This document shows, piece by piece, positions 1 to 7,659 of a stretch of DNA of 11,578 bases (its first letter is position 1; each line of letters opens with the position of its first letter). The notes under the pieces were generated by a model. The model did not search any database. It saw nothing but the letters and a program-made list of their open reading frames with translations, and had not been told where the DNA came from. The translations under genes and the position numbers were made by a program. Source of the DNA: Myxococcota bacterium (GTDB lineage Bacteria; Myxococcota_A; Polyangia; HGW-17); the NCBI GenBank assembly GCA_018821745.1, contig JAHJLU010000069.1, positions 1-11,578 on the forward strand. Reading direction: 5' to 3'.

Positions 1-833
1 ACATTGTGCAGCCCGGGAATGATAATCTGCCGCGCCTCAAGGGTGATGGGGAAGCCATCGAAGACGAGGGTGTTGCCCTCGAGCCGGTAGTGCGCTCCGG
101 GGTTTCCCGCCGCCGAGAAATAGCGGACCTCGCAGGTGAGCTCGGGGGCCATGGCCACCACCAGTGGATCGTCGAGATTGAGCAGGGCGAACCCGTCCGA
201 CGGGATGCTGGTAAAAATGTTCCGCTTGGCCGCCACATACTCATCAAAAGTAGCGTAACGGTCCAGATGGTCCTCTGTGAGGTTCAGCAGCGCGGCCACT
301 TTGGGTCTCAGGGAGGTGATGGTCTCCAGCTGGAAGCTTGACAGCTCCAGGGAGATGAGGCCCTCCTGTGACGCTGCGGGGGTGAAGAGCGCGTTGGAGA
401 GGGGATCTCCCAGATTTCCCCCGGTGAAGACCGGTCTGCCGGAAGTCTTCAAGAGCTCTCCCAACAGCGAGACAGTTGTGGATTTGCCGTTGGTCCCTGT
501 CACCGCGCCGATGGGGGCGGTGATGAAGCGCAGGGCAAACTCGACCTCCCCGATGATCTCCACTCCCCGGGACCGTGCCGTCTCCAGCACATCTATTGGG
601 GGTACACCGGGGCTGACGATGATCATATCGCAGGTGGTGAGCAGCTCCTCGGGGTGGGAACCGAAGAGGGTTGCCACGCCATCGGGAAGGCCATTGATTG
701 GTTTGTTATTGATATCGTTGATGGTTACAAAGGCTCCCAGACCGTGGGCCACCCTGGCGGCGGCGATCCCGGAGAGGCCCGCTCCAAGAACAACGATTTT
801 CTTGTTTTTTATAGTGTAGTTGGTTGAGTTCAT
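1..833 (-). CDS. murD: UDP-N-acetylmuramoylalanine--D-glutamate ligase MurD, N-terminal 277 residues (runs off the left edge)
   Basis: MurD is the cytoplasmic ligase that adds D-glutamate to UDP-MurNAc-L-alanine in peptidoglycan precursor synthesis, using ATP. Reading leftward from the ATG at 833-831, the frame stays open to base 1. The N-terminal Rossmann-like domain opens with VVLGAGLSG (residues 14-22). The central Mur ligase domain has the ATP-binding loop GTNGKST (113-119). Further on come ELSSFQLE, then NLTEDHLDRY, and a Lys (about residue 203, in YVAAKRNIF) at the place of the carbamylated lysine of the family. The C-terminal domain lies outside the window. MurD proteins are about 440-460 residues, so roughly 60% is present. 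The only Shine-Dalgarno-like sequence is a distant TAGGG (850-846, 12 nt spacing). The gene diverges from smc; no other mur or fts gene is visible, so whether it sits in a dcw cluster cannot be told. The motifs distinguish it clearly from MurC, MurE and MurF. Confidence 0.95.
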   Translation of the reverse strand, partial: MNSTNYTIKNKKIVVLGAGLSGIAAARVAHGLGAFVTINDINNKPINGLPDGVATLFGSHPEELLTTCDMIIVSPGVPPIDVLETARSRGVEIIGEVEFALRFITAPIGAVTGTNGKSTTVSLLGELLKTSGRPVFTGGNLGDPLSNALFTPAASQEGLISLELSSFQLETITSLRPKVAALLNLTEDHLDRYATFDEYVAAKRNIFTSIPSDGFALLNLDDPLVVAMAPELTCEVRYFSAAGNPGAHYRLEGNTLVFDGFPITLEARQIIIPGLHN

Positions 834-977
834 AGGCGATTTTTACCCTATTTACATTTTTTGGTAAAGGTATAACGTATAACGGCTCCCCGGGGCTTGT
901 CGTTTTCTCTCTATCATGAGCGCGCCCTGCCGCCGTGGTGTATGCGGAACCTTCCAGTTCCACACATAAGGTTATTC
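834..977. promoter_or_regulatory. Divergent murD/smc intergenic region with tandem TATAACG repeats and palindromes
   Basis: Both divergent genes must be transcribed from this 144-bp stretch unless smc has a more distant promoter. Directly visible are a tandem TATAACG TATAACG (871-884), an inverted pair TTTACC (842-847)/GGTAAA (863-868) with a 15-nt spacer, a CCCCGGGG palindrome (888-895), and a small stem GGAAC (946-950)/GTTCC (957-961) just before smc. The left half is AT-rich and the right half GC-rich. Either TATAAC copy could serve as a -10 box for smc, but neither has a convincing -35 at 16-18 bp. For murD, TTTACC (868-863 on the minus strand) lies 17 bp from TAAAAA, a weak match. The promoter role is inference. 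Confidence 0.4.
967..971 (+). promoter_or_regulatory. Ribosome binding site deciding the smc start
   Basis: TAAGG lies 6 nt before the ATG at 978. The frame is open upstream to about 897, but the extra 27 codons have no homology-like features, and SMC proteins start within a few residues of the K-L-x-I-x-G-F-K-S-F motif, which begins here at residue 5. Confidence 0.6.
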
Positions 978-3900
978 ATGCGTTTACAGAAACTGATCAT
1001 CCACGGCTTCAAATCTTTCTTCAACAGGACAGTGCTCTCCTTCGACGAGGACATTACCTGTATTGTGGGGCCCAACGGCTGCGGGAAGTCCAATGTGGTG
1101 GATGCCATCAAGTGGGCACTGGGAGAGCAGTCTGCAAAAGCGCTGCGTGGCAAGGGGATGGATGACGTCATCTTCGCCGGTTCGGAGAAACGTCCCCCCA
1201 TGGGGATGTCCGAGGTGACCCTCGTCTTTGAGCGGGACATCAACGAGCCGCCGCCGGTCCCCTGGCTGGATTTCCCCGAGATAAAGGTCGGCAGGATCCT
1301 TCACCGGGACGGCACCTCGGAGTACCGCCTCCAGAATCTTCCCTGCCGCCTCAAGGATATCGTCGATGTATTCCTGGGGACCGGGCTGGGGGCCCGCACC
1401 TACTCCATAATAGAGCAGGGAAAGATCTCCTCCCTCATCGCCTCGCGCCCCGACGAGCGCCGCGCGCTCTTCGAAGAGGCCGCGAAGATTTCCCGCTACA
1501 AGAGCCGCCGTCGGGAGGCGGCCCGTCGCCTCACGGAGAGCACCCATAACCTGGACCGCATCGAAGACATGATCCGGGAGCTGGGGCGCAGGGTCAACAC
1601 CCTCAAACGGCAAAAGGAAGCGGCGGAACAATATGAGTCCCTCCTGACCCGCCTCAACGAGCTGGAGATGTGGCGGCTCCTGGATCAGCATCAACAACTG
1701 ACTGCACAGGTGGAACAGCACCGCAAACGTGCGGTTGAGCTGCGGACAATGCTTGAGGGCGCCCGGGTCAACGAACAGGCCGAGAAAAACAAGGTGGAGG
1801 TCCTCTCCCTGAAGAAGCAGGAAGCTGATATCACCTACAGAGACGGTGTTCAGCAATATGTGGGGCTTGAGAAGGGTGTTTCCTCACAGGAGTCGGTGAT
1901 CAAGATCGCCGAAAACGAGATCCGCCATGAGGAAGAAACTGCGGAGCGGACAAAAAAAGAGCTGGGTGAACTGGCGGAACGAAAAAAGCGGAAAGAGCTG
2001 CTGGTTGACCAGTCCAGGGAGAAAAGTGAGCACCTCAAGGCCGTGGTGAAAATCAAAAAGGAGGAACTCACTCTCCTGGAGATCCGCTACACGACCGTCA
2101 AGAACGATAAACTTGAGGGTGAGGGGAAACTCAACGAGATCAAGAAGAAGCTCTTCACCTTTGAGAAGGAAAAGGCCCAGATAGAGGCTCAGGAGGCCTC
2201 CTCTCAACTGAGGCTCAAGAGCGTTGAGGAGGGGATCGCCCAGTGCCGTGCCCGTGAGGTGGAGCTGGGAGAGGAACTCACAGCCGCCGTGACCTCCCGG
2301 GACACCTGTCTCGCCGATCAGGGAGGACTGAAGGAAAAGATCGCGGCACTGAATACGGAGATTTCGGCAACCGACGAGAAGATCGCGGCCCTCTCCCGTG
2401 AGCGGGAAGTGCTCCTCGGGCAGCACCTCGGCATCAAGGAGCGTGTCAGCAGGCTCTCGGGGGAGCTCGGGTATGTCCGTGAGATGATCGCCCGTCGTGA
2501 GGATCTGAGCGAGGGGAACAAGCGCTTTCTCGAGGCCCTGGAGAAGAAGAACCTGCTGGTGGAGACCGCGGGCATTATGGTGGAGAGACTCAAACCCCAT
2601 GACGACTGGCGTATCGCCGGGGAGGCCCTCTTTACGGGGATGCTCGGCTATGTGCTCACAGCGGATCGGGAGATGGCCCTGCGTCTCATTGATATGGCCA
2701 AAACCCTCAAGGTTTCCACAGGGCTGTGTATCACCAAAGAGGGCTTCACACCCCGGGGAACTGTGCCACTGGAAGACGCGGTCCCGGCCAGGGAGTGTTT
2801 CGAGGAGCTGGATCCCCAGCTCGAAGTGCTCCTTGACGGGTGGTATTTTACCCCGGATCTTCCGGCCGCCCTTGCGCTGGCAGAGACCCTGCCCCTCCAC
2901 GGCGGATGTGTCACCAGCGACGGGATAGTGGTATCCGCCCGGGGCCCTGTACTGGTTCCCGGCAAAAAAGCCGCTTCGGGGTTTGCGTTTCGAAAAAAAC
3001 TGGAGCTCCTTGAGGGCGAGAATGCCACTCTGAAAAAAGAAGACGACGCCATGGCCTCGAAGATCCGGGGAATCGAGGAGGCGGATCAGGGTGTCAAAAA
3101 AGAACGGAACCTTCACACGAGCGCCCGGGCTGAACTGGAGAAAGCACTGTCTCAGGCGAATGAGGCGTGGAACAAGGCCGAGACTTCCGTGAAGGTTCTG
3201 GGAAACAGTCGCCAGTTGAACGGGGAGCGTCTCTCACAACTGCTCAAGGAGCTGGATACTCTCAAGGGAGCGTCGGGAAGCAAGGGGCTGAAAACCCTCA
3301 ACGAACACATCAGCACGCTCCAGACAACCCTGTGGCAGACAGAGGATCGGCTGACGCTGCACAACGAGGCGTTTTTGAATGTCCACGAGGAGCTTGGAGA
3401 TCTCAAGGTCGCCGTACAGACATGGGAGACCAAGCTTCTCGCCGAGGATGCACAGGTTGAGCGTTTGCGCAGCGAGATCCGCGAGGTCGACGACCAGTCC
3501 CGCCTCATTACCGAGGCCCGTGGTCATTCCGCGGAGCGGATAAAGGTCCTCAACGAACAGCTCGTTACCGCAAGGGAGCGTGGAAAAGTTCTCGCGGTTG
3601 AGCTGGCTGGCCACAAAAAGATCCACGACGAGCTGGGGAAACAGCTCTCGCTGATCTCCGAGGAGCTGGAGAAGCAAAAGCAGGTCCTCCGGGAGAAGTC
3701 TGACGCCGCCGCCCGCATCGGTTCGGAGCTGGGTTCACTCAAGCTGGAGCTCTCAAGGCTCGAGGGTAACCGCGGGTATGTTGAGCGTGAATATGAAGAG
3801 AAGTTTGGCGTTGGGGTTGCTTCGGGATCCTCTCTCCTTGAGGAACTCGGCTCCTTCTCAAGAGAGGCCGAGACGGAGCGGTTGAGACTCCGTGATCGCG

Positions 3901-4520
3901 CCAATGTTCAAAAGAGTGATTACAACCCGGCCGCCATCAGGGAATACAACGAGGTCTTTGAGAAGCACGCCTATCTGGTGGAGCAGAAGAGTGATCTGGT
4001 GGTGGCGGTGAAAAATCTTGAGAAGGCCATCGCGCTCATAACCCAGACTACCCGCAAGCGGTTTTTGGCCGCCTTTAACGATATCTCCGACAAGTTCTCC
4101 AAGCTCTTCCCCACCCTGTTCAACGGGGGCAGCGCCTCTCTGGTGCTCGAAGAGGGTGACCCCCTGGAGGCCGGAGTGGAGATCATCGCCCAGCCCCCGG
4201 GGAAAAAGCTGCAGTCCATGGAGCTGCTGTCGGGTGGTGAAAAGGCAATGACCGCCATCGCATTGATTTTTTCCATGTTTTTGTACAGCCCCAGCCCATT
4301 CTGTATCCTGGACGAGGTGGACGCGCCGCTGGATGAAGCCAACGTTGAGAAATACAACGAGCTCCTGCGCAAAATGAGCGAGCGAACACAGTTCATCATT
4401 GTCACCCACAACCGCCTCACCATGGAGGCGGCCGACAGACTCTACGGTGTGACCATGGAGGAGCGGGGCGTCTCCCGTGCCATCTCACTGGATGTAGAAC
4501 AGCTCGAGGACTTCGGGTGA
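978..4520 (+). CDS. smc: Chromosome segregation/condensation ATPase SMC
   Basis: SMC is the core ATPase of the bacterial condensin, working as a dimer with ScpA and ScpB to extrude DNA loops and organise the nucleoid; neither partner gene is in this window. The 1180-residue product has the normal family length and full architecture. The N-terminal ATPase half has IxGFKSF (8-14) and Walker A GPNGCGKS (31-38). A long charged coiled coil follows (about 165-510). The hinge spans about 520-660 and includes WRIAGEALFTGMLGYVL. A second coiled coil returns (about 665-1010). The C-terminal ATPase half has the ABC signature LLSGGEKAM (around 1083-1091), Walker B FCILDEVDAPLD (1108-1119) and the switch His in VTHN. 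All catalytic residues appear intact. The start at 978 is chosen because of TAAGG 6 nt upstream and family alignment. The next gene begins 7 nt after the stop, implying co-transcription with a polyprenyl synthase gene, which is an odd partner. MukB and Rad50 are excluded by the hinge and motif layout. Confidence 0.97.
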   Translation: MRLQKLIIHGFKSFFNRTVLSFDEDITCIVGPNGCGKSNVVDAIKWALGEQSAKALRGKGMDDVIFAGSEKRPPMGMSEVTLVFERDINEPPPVPWLDFPEIKVGRILHRDGTSEYRLQNLPCRLKDIVDVFLGTGLGARTYSIIEQGKISSLIASRPDERRALFEEAAKISRYKSRRREAARRLTESTHNLDRIEDMIRELGRRVNTLKRQKEAAEQYESLLTRLNELEMWRLLDQHQQLTAQVEQHRKRAVELRTMLEGARVNEQAEKNKVEVLSLKKQEADITYRDGVQQYVGLEKGVSSQESVIKIAENEIRHEEETAERTKKELGELAERKKRKELLVDQSREKSEHLKAVVKIKKEELTLLEIRYTTVKNDKLEGEGKLNEIKKKLFTFEKEKAQIEAQEASSQLRLKSVEEGIAQCRAREVELGEELTAAVTSRDTCLADQGGLKEKIAALNTEISATDEKIAALSREREVLLGQHLGIKERVSRLSGELGYVREMIARREDLSEGNKRFLEALEKKNLLVETAGIMVERLKPHDDWRIAGEALFTGMLGYVLTADREMALRLIDMAKTLKVSTGLCITKEGFTPRGTVPLEDAVPARECFEELDPQLEVLLDGWYFTPDLPAALALAETLPLHGGCVTSDGIVVSARGPVLVPGKKAASGFAFRKKLELLEGENATLKKEDDAMASKIRGIEEADQGVKKERNLHTSARAELEKALSQANEAWNKAETSVKVLGNSRQLNGERLSQLLKELDTLKGASGSKGLKTLNEHISTLQTTLWQTEDRLTLHNEAFLNVHEELGDLKVAVQTWETKLLAEDAQVERLRSEIREVDDQSRLITEARGHSAERIKVLNEQLVTARERGKVLAVELAGHKKIHDELGKQLSLISEELEKQKQVLREKSDAAARIGSELGSLKLELSRLEGNRGYVEREYEEKFGVGVASGSSLLEELGSFSREAETERLRLRDRANVQKSDYNPAAIREYNEVFEKHAYLVEQKSDLVVAVKNLEKAIALITQTTRKRFLAAFNDISDKFSKLFPTLFNGGSASLVLEEGDPLEAGVEIIAQPPGKKLQSMELLSGGEKAMTAIALIFSMFLYSPSPFCILDEVDAPLDEANVEKYNELLRKMSERTQFIIVTHNRLTMEAADRLYGVTMEERGVSRAISLDVEQLEDFG

Positions 4521-4527
4521 CCCTCCC

Positions 4528-5532
4528 ATGATGACTCTGGAGCAGCTTCGAACCCAACTGTGGCCACAGATGGCAGCCTCACTGGAGCCATACCTCCTCG
4601 CGCTGGGTGAAGACGATACGCTCCTCACCCGGATGACACGATACCAGCTGGATGTGACGGGGAAGCGCGTCAGGCCCGTGCTGAGTTATGTGTCGGCCAT
4701 GGATGCGGGCGCTTCCTGTGAGGCAGCGCTGGCCATGGGGGCTATCGTGGAAGTCATTCACAATGCCTCCCTGGTGCATGACGATATTCAGGACGGAGAT
4801 CAGTTCAGGCGTGGCAGGGAGGCCGTTTGGAAAGCCTTCAGTCCGCGACAGGCCATTAATCTCGGTGATATGCTCATGACCCTGGCCCTCTCCGTCGCGC
4901 TGGATATGCCCCTAGAACCTCTCCCCCGAATCCATGTCATGCAGTTGACGGTGCGGGCCATCGGGGATCTGGTGAGGGGCCAGGTGCGGGACATCGACAC
5001 CGAGGGGACCATGGTCTCCATGGAGGAGTATCGGGCTATTGCCTCGGGCAAGACCGGCGCACTGTTTCGGCTGGCCCTGGTGGGCGGTGGACTGCTCGGT
5101 CAGGGAGGGGATGAACAACCACCTGCCCTTGGGCACCTTGAGAACCTGGGGACGGATCTGGGTGTGCTGTTCCAGATGCGGGACGATTGCATCGAGGTTC
5201 TGGGACAGAAAGACGGGCGCCAATTCTCCTCCGAGCTGCGTTCACAAAAGGCTTCACTGATCAACGCCGTGGCCGGGGGGATTCTCACCGCGGCTGATCA
5301 GCACACCTACTCGCTGCTGCTGAGTACACTCAATGAGTCACCAAATTCCCGCAGGGACCTTGTGGAATTTCTTCGGTCCCGGGGGGTTCTTTCCGAGGCG
5401 CTCAATATTCTTCGTGCGTGGCGGCTTCGAGTTGAGGCGAGCCCGGCTCTCGCTCCCGGGGGCCAGTTGAAGCCGGTGCTGCTCACGATCACCGCCTCCC
5501 TGTGTGATGATCTGCAAAAGGATTTTCCATGA
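4528..5532 (+). CDS. Trans-polyprenyl diphosphate synthase-like protein (long-chain type)
   Basis: This 334-residue protein belongs to the all-trans polyprenyl synthetase family, which condenses isopentenyl diphosphate onto an allylic diphosphate to build quinone side chains. The substrate-binding GKRVRP is at 45-50. The first Asp-rich motif, DDIQD, is at 85-89, followed by RRGREAVW. The Lys of SGKTGALF and the second Asp-rich region DDCIE (219-223) come later. Ala80, five residues before the first motif, is small; in this family that position being small generally goes with long-chain products rather than farnesyl or geranylgeranyl diphosphate. The second motif is degenerate: Glu replaces the last Asp. 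The usual K-P-T-V-H after RRG is also absent. It could be a fully active enzyme, a weak one, or a regulatory subunit. It starts 7 nt after smc without a good Shine-Dalgarno sequence, suggesting translational coupling; ATG 4531 is an alternative start. It overlaps the following prenyltransferase gene by 4 bp. Confidence 0.85.
   Translation: MMTLEQLRTQLWPQMAASLEPYLLALGEDDTLLTRMTRYQLDVTGKRVRPVLSYVSAMDAGASCEAALAMGAIVEVIHNASLVHDDIQDGDQFRRGREAVWKAFSPRQAINLGDMLMTLALSVALDMPLEPLPRIHVMQLTVRAIGDLVRGQVRDIDTEGTMVSMEEYRAIASGKTGALFRLALVGGGLLGQGGDEQPPALGHLENLGTDLGVLFQMRDDCIEVLGQKDGRQFSSELRSQKASLINAVAGGILTAADQHTYSLLLSTLNESPNSRRDLVEFLRSRGVLSEALNILRAWRLRVEASPALAPGGQLKPVLLTITASLCDDLQKDFP
5518..5522 (+). promoter_or_regulatory. 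Ribosome binding site of the prenyltransferase gene, inside the synthase coding end
   Basis: AAGGA lies 6 nt before the ATG at 5529, which overlaps the upstream TGA as ATGA. This supports the 5529 start and coupled translation with the polyprenyl synthase. Confidence 0.65.
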
Positions 5533-6446
5533 CCGGTAAATCCCTCTCCAGGGGCGGTGCCCTCTTCGCAGGGTCCCGCTTTCCATTCTCCACGGCCTCG
5601 GTGCTTCCCGGTTTGCTGGCGCTGGCATGGCACTGGGCGCATTTCGGCGCTCCTCCCCTCGTCCACTCGGTGCTGGCCCTGGGGGGAATCCTCTGGCTCC
5701 ATCTGGGCGCCAACACCCTCAATGATTACTTTGACTGGGATCAGAGCGACCGGATCAATCGCTTCGCCAATAAATTCTCCGGTGGAAGCCGTCGATTCAG
5801 CCACGGAATTCTGTCACGCCAGGCATTCCTGTTCATGGCCATTGCTTTTTTCAGCCTGGCTCTGGCCAGCGGGGTCGTGCTCATTTTCCTGGATCGCCCC
5901 ATGGTGCTGCTTATCGGCGGCTTGGGAGCGGCGGTGGGGATTCTCTACTCCACCACCCCCTTCTCCTTTGTCTCCCGGGGTCTCGGGGAGCTCCTCATTT
6001 TCTTTGCTTTCGGGCCTCTCATCACCTGGGGCATGGGCTATGTCTTTTCCGCCAGCTTCTCGTGGGAATATTTCCTCATGGGGATCCCCAACGGGTTTGC
6101 TGTTACCGCTATTCTGTGGATAAACGAGTTCCCGGATTTTGAGGCGGACTCGAAAAGCGGGAAGCGCAACCTGGTGGTTCGGCTGGGCCTCAAGAACGCG
6201 CGGGTGGGCTATATTCTGCTCATCCTCGGGTTTTTCCTCTCGGTGGTTACCCTGTCCATCATGGGGGTGTTCCCCCGGTGGTCCCTGGTGGCGTTGCTTC
6301 TGTTGCCCCTGGCCGGACTTCTCTCTGTGCGTCTGTGGCGTGGATATACAGAGCCACAGAGGATACTGCCCGTGCAGGGTGGTACCATCATTTTTCAGGC
6401 GCTCTCCTCAGTCATCCTCATCGCCTCTGTGTGGCGCCTCCATTGA
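5529..6446 (+). CDS. UbiA-family prenyltransferase, MenA-like
   Basis: This 305-residue integral membrane protein belongs to the UbiA superfamily, which transfers a polyprenyl chain onto an aromatic acceptor. Both Mg2+/diphosphate-binding motifs are intact: NDYFDWDQSD (residues 65-74) in the first half and NEFPDFEAD followed by SGKRNLVVRLG (199-217) in the second. The second motif with GKR-x-L-x-VRLG resembles 1,4-dihydroxy-2-naphthoate prenyltransferase (MenA, menaquinone pathway) more than UbiA or heme O synthase. The rest is mostly hydrophobic helices, consistent with the eight- or nine-helix family fold in the inner membrane. It overlaps the polyprenyl synthase gene by ATGA, so the pair probably makes and attaches a quinone side chain. 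No other men or fut gene is present, so the acceptor is inferred. A tocopherol- or chlorophyll-type prenyltransferase is less likely from the context. No terminator hairpin follows the stop. Confidence 0.85.
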   Translation: MTGKSLSRGGALFAGSRFPFSTASVLPGLLALAWHWAHFGAPPLVHSVLALGGILWLHLGANTLNDYFDWDQSDRINRFANKFSGGSRRFSHGILSRQAFLFMAIAFFSLALASGVVLIFLDRPMVLLIGGLGAAVGILYSTTPFSFVSRGLGELLIFFAFGPLITWGMGYVFSASFSWEYFLMGIPNGFAVTAILWINEFPDFEADSKSGKRNLVVRLGLKNARVGYILLILGFFLSVVTLSIMGVFPRWSLVALLLLPLAGLLSVRLWRGYTEPQRILPVQGGTIIFQALSSVILIASVWRLH

Positions 6447-6529
6447 TAAAATAAAAAACACGCTTACCGGTTGATTTGATTATTGAAAATATGTTTGGTT
6501 TTCTGTGGGGATAGGATACAGTCAGGATA

Positions 6530-6545
6530 TGGCAGGCATTTTGTA
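6530..6545 (+). promoter_or_regulatory. Possible sigma-54 (-24/-12) promoter
   Basis: The sequence reads TGGCAGG, four bases, TTGTA, against the sigma-54 consensus TGGCACG-N4-TTGCW. The GG of the -24 element and the G of the -12 element have the exact family spacing, but the normally conserved C at -12 is T. It points toward the PATAN/Roadblock genes, with an expected start near 6556. No bound enhancer protein or activator gene is visible, so the call is tentative. Confidence 0.25.
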
Positions 6546-6550
6546 ATACT

Positions 6551-6570
6551 TTGGGCTGGCAGCAGCCCAA
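6551..6570 (+). promoter_or_regulatory. Perfect 8-bp hairpin in the leader of the PATAN gene
   Basis: TTGGGCTG (6551-6558) and CAGCCCAA (6563-6570) are perfect inverted repeats around a GCAG loop. No T-run follows on either strand, so it is not a standard intrinsic terminator. It could be an operator-like palindrome or an RNA leader structure 39 nt before the start codon. Confidence 0.45.
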
Positions 6571-6609
6571 GAGCATTGGAATGGTGCCGTCAGCCAGGAT
6601 GCGAAAGAA

Positions 6610-7659
6610 ATGAAACTGCTGCACATCGACCTCGCCAACGATTTCGCTTTTGGACGCCGGCTTGCATTGCTTGTGGCCAAGTGTTCCCGCGGAGTCTCGT
6701 TGCAGCGGGCCACCCTCGCGGACTATATCCCCTCGCTCCGTGACACCCATGTGGGGGCGGCGCTGATCAATAACGACGAATACAACGAGACGCTCATCAA
6801 CGTCTGCCGTTCCATTATCCGGCAGGCTCCCCACCTCCCCATCATTTTCAGCCACTCCAGGGGAGTCCTCGGGGAGACTCAGCGGGAGACTGCCAGGCAG
6901 CACGGGGTTGTCCGAATATTCCCCTATGAATATTACCTGAGCGAGACCGATGTGCGGAAGATCCTCAAAGAGGTTATTCAGCATGGGGTGCGTAAAACAC
7001 TCAGCGGCGCAGCGCTGGGTCAGGTGCTGCGTGTCCTCTCCGGTAACAAGGAGTCCGCAAGGCTTTCAGTAGAGAATGCTGCAGGTGATCGAGCCTGGGT
7101 CTATCTGGCCCAGGGGTCGATCTGTCACGCCCAGCTTAATCCGGGAACGGGAGGCGATTCCGTTGCAGGACACGATGTCATCCGTCAACTTGTCTCCTGG
7201 GAGGGGGAGGTCTCCTCCATGCTCCTGCCCCGTCCACTGTTCCCCGCCAGATGCAACATCGACATCAGTAACGGGGCTCTCTTTGACCTTCTCGGACCAC
7301 CTACCAACGAGCGCGGGCCATTTGGCGGTGACAGCAGTTTTCATCAGCAACTCAGCGGTATCGCTCAGACGGGTACCTTTCATACGGTTGGTTCGGATCC
7401 GGCCCGGTCTGGGCACGGCGCGTCGCTGGCCTCGAAAATAAAGGAGGTGCTGAAACAATCCCAGGGCCCAATGGGACCCGCTCTCCAAAGAGAGCTGCTG
7501 CCAAAGGTCGCCGCCATTGGTTCCTCCCTGGGGCTTGGGGAAGTTCTTGCCCTGGAGATTCAAGGAGATCTGGGAACCCGGTTCCACGCTGTCATTGGGG
7601 CTATTGGCACCGATGACCGTGGGAGCAAGGGAAGTGGCAGGAAAAAAAACGATGATTGA
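6610..7659 (+). CDS. Receiver-like/PATAN (DUF4388) signalling protein
   Basis: This 349-residue cytoplasmic protein has no signal peptide or membrane segment. Residues 1-125 look like a CheY-type alpha/beta fold (HIDLAND near the start, then GAALINND, LPIIFSHS and GVVRIFPY as successive strands). The acidic pocket, the phospho-acceptor Asp and the late Lys are not recognisable, so it is probably a non-phosphorylated pseudo-receiver. Residues about 131-228 match the PATAN/DUF4388 pattern (LSGAALGQVLRVL, then RAWVYLAQGSICHA, then HDVIRQLVSWEGEVSSML), the domain named after the N-terminus of cyanobacterial PatA and often linked to receivers and Roadblock domains. Residues 235-285 look like a flexible linker; 286-333 form an unrecognised small domain, and the tail is Lys/Arg/Asp-rich. 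The start has AGGA 10 nt upstream. It overlaps the next gene, encoding a Roadblock protein, by 8 bp. A role in protein-protein signalling, perhaps motility or polarity, is inference. Confidence 0.75.
   Translation: MKLLHIDLANDFAFGRRLALLVAKCSRGVSLQRATLADYIPSLRDTHVGAALINNDEYNETLINVCRSIIRQAPHLPIIFSHSRGVLGETQRETARQHGVVRIFPYEYYLSETDVRKILKEVIQHGVRKTLSGAALGQVLRVLSGNKESARLSVENAAGDRAWVYLAQGSICHAQLNPGTGGDSVAGHDVIRQLVSWEGEVSSMLLPRPLFPARCNIDISNGALFDLLGPPTNERGPFGGDSSFHQQLSGIAQTGTFHTVGSDPARSGHGASLASKIKEVLKQSQGPMGPALQRELLPKVAAIGSSLGLGEVLALEIQGDLGTRFHAVIGAIGTDDRGSKGSGRKKNDD

Larger units (their letters stand above)
6447..6609 (+). promoter_or_regulatory. 163-bp spacer upstream of the PATAN/Roadblock unit
   Basis: The spacer starts AT-rich, without an intrinsic terminator for the genes before it. 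It contains AGGATA twice, at 6513-6518 and 6524-6529 (11-bp period, about one helical turn), a sigma-54-like sequence (6530-6545), a perfect hairpin (6551-6570), and AGGA (6596-6599), which is 10 nt before the next ATG. The change of function across the spacer and these elements suggest a new transcription unit begins here; this is inference. Confidence 0.45.

Noticed and set aside
6..819. Plus-strand open frames at the left edge
   Set aside because: They lie antisense to murD, whose minus-strand frame has clear ligase motifs. They are shadows of GC-rich coding.
897..977. Upstream extension of the smc frame by 27 codons
   Set aside because: The extension does not resemble any SMC N-terminus; the ATG at 978 has TAAGG at 6 nt and gives the normal start of the family.
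984..4423. Long minus-strand open frames opposite smc
   Set aside because: They are antisense to an intact SMC with all ATPase motifs; their sequences show no family pattern.
7517..7651. Upstream start for the Roadblock gene
   Set aside because: It would add 45 codons inside the PATAN gene, in another frame and with no domain; the 7652 start fits the family.
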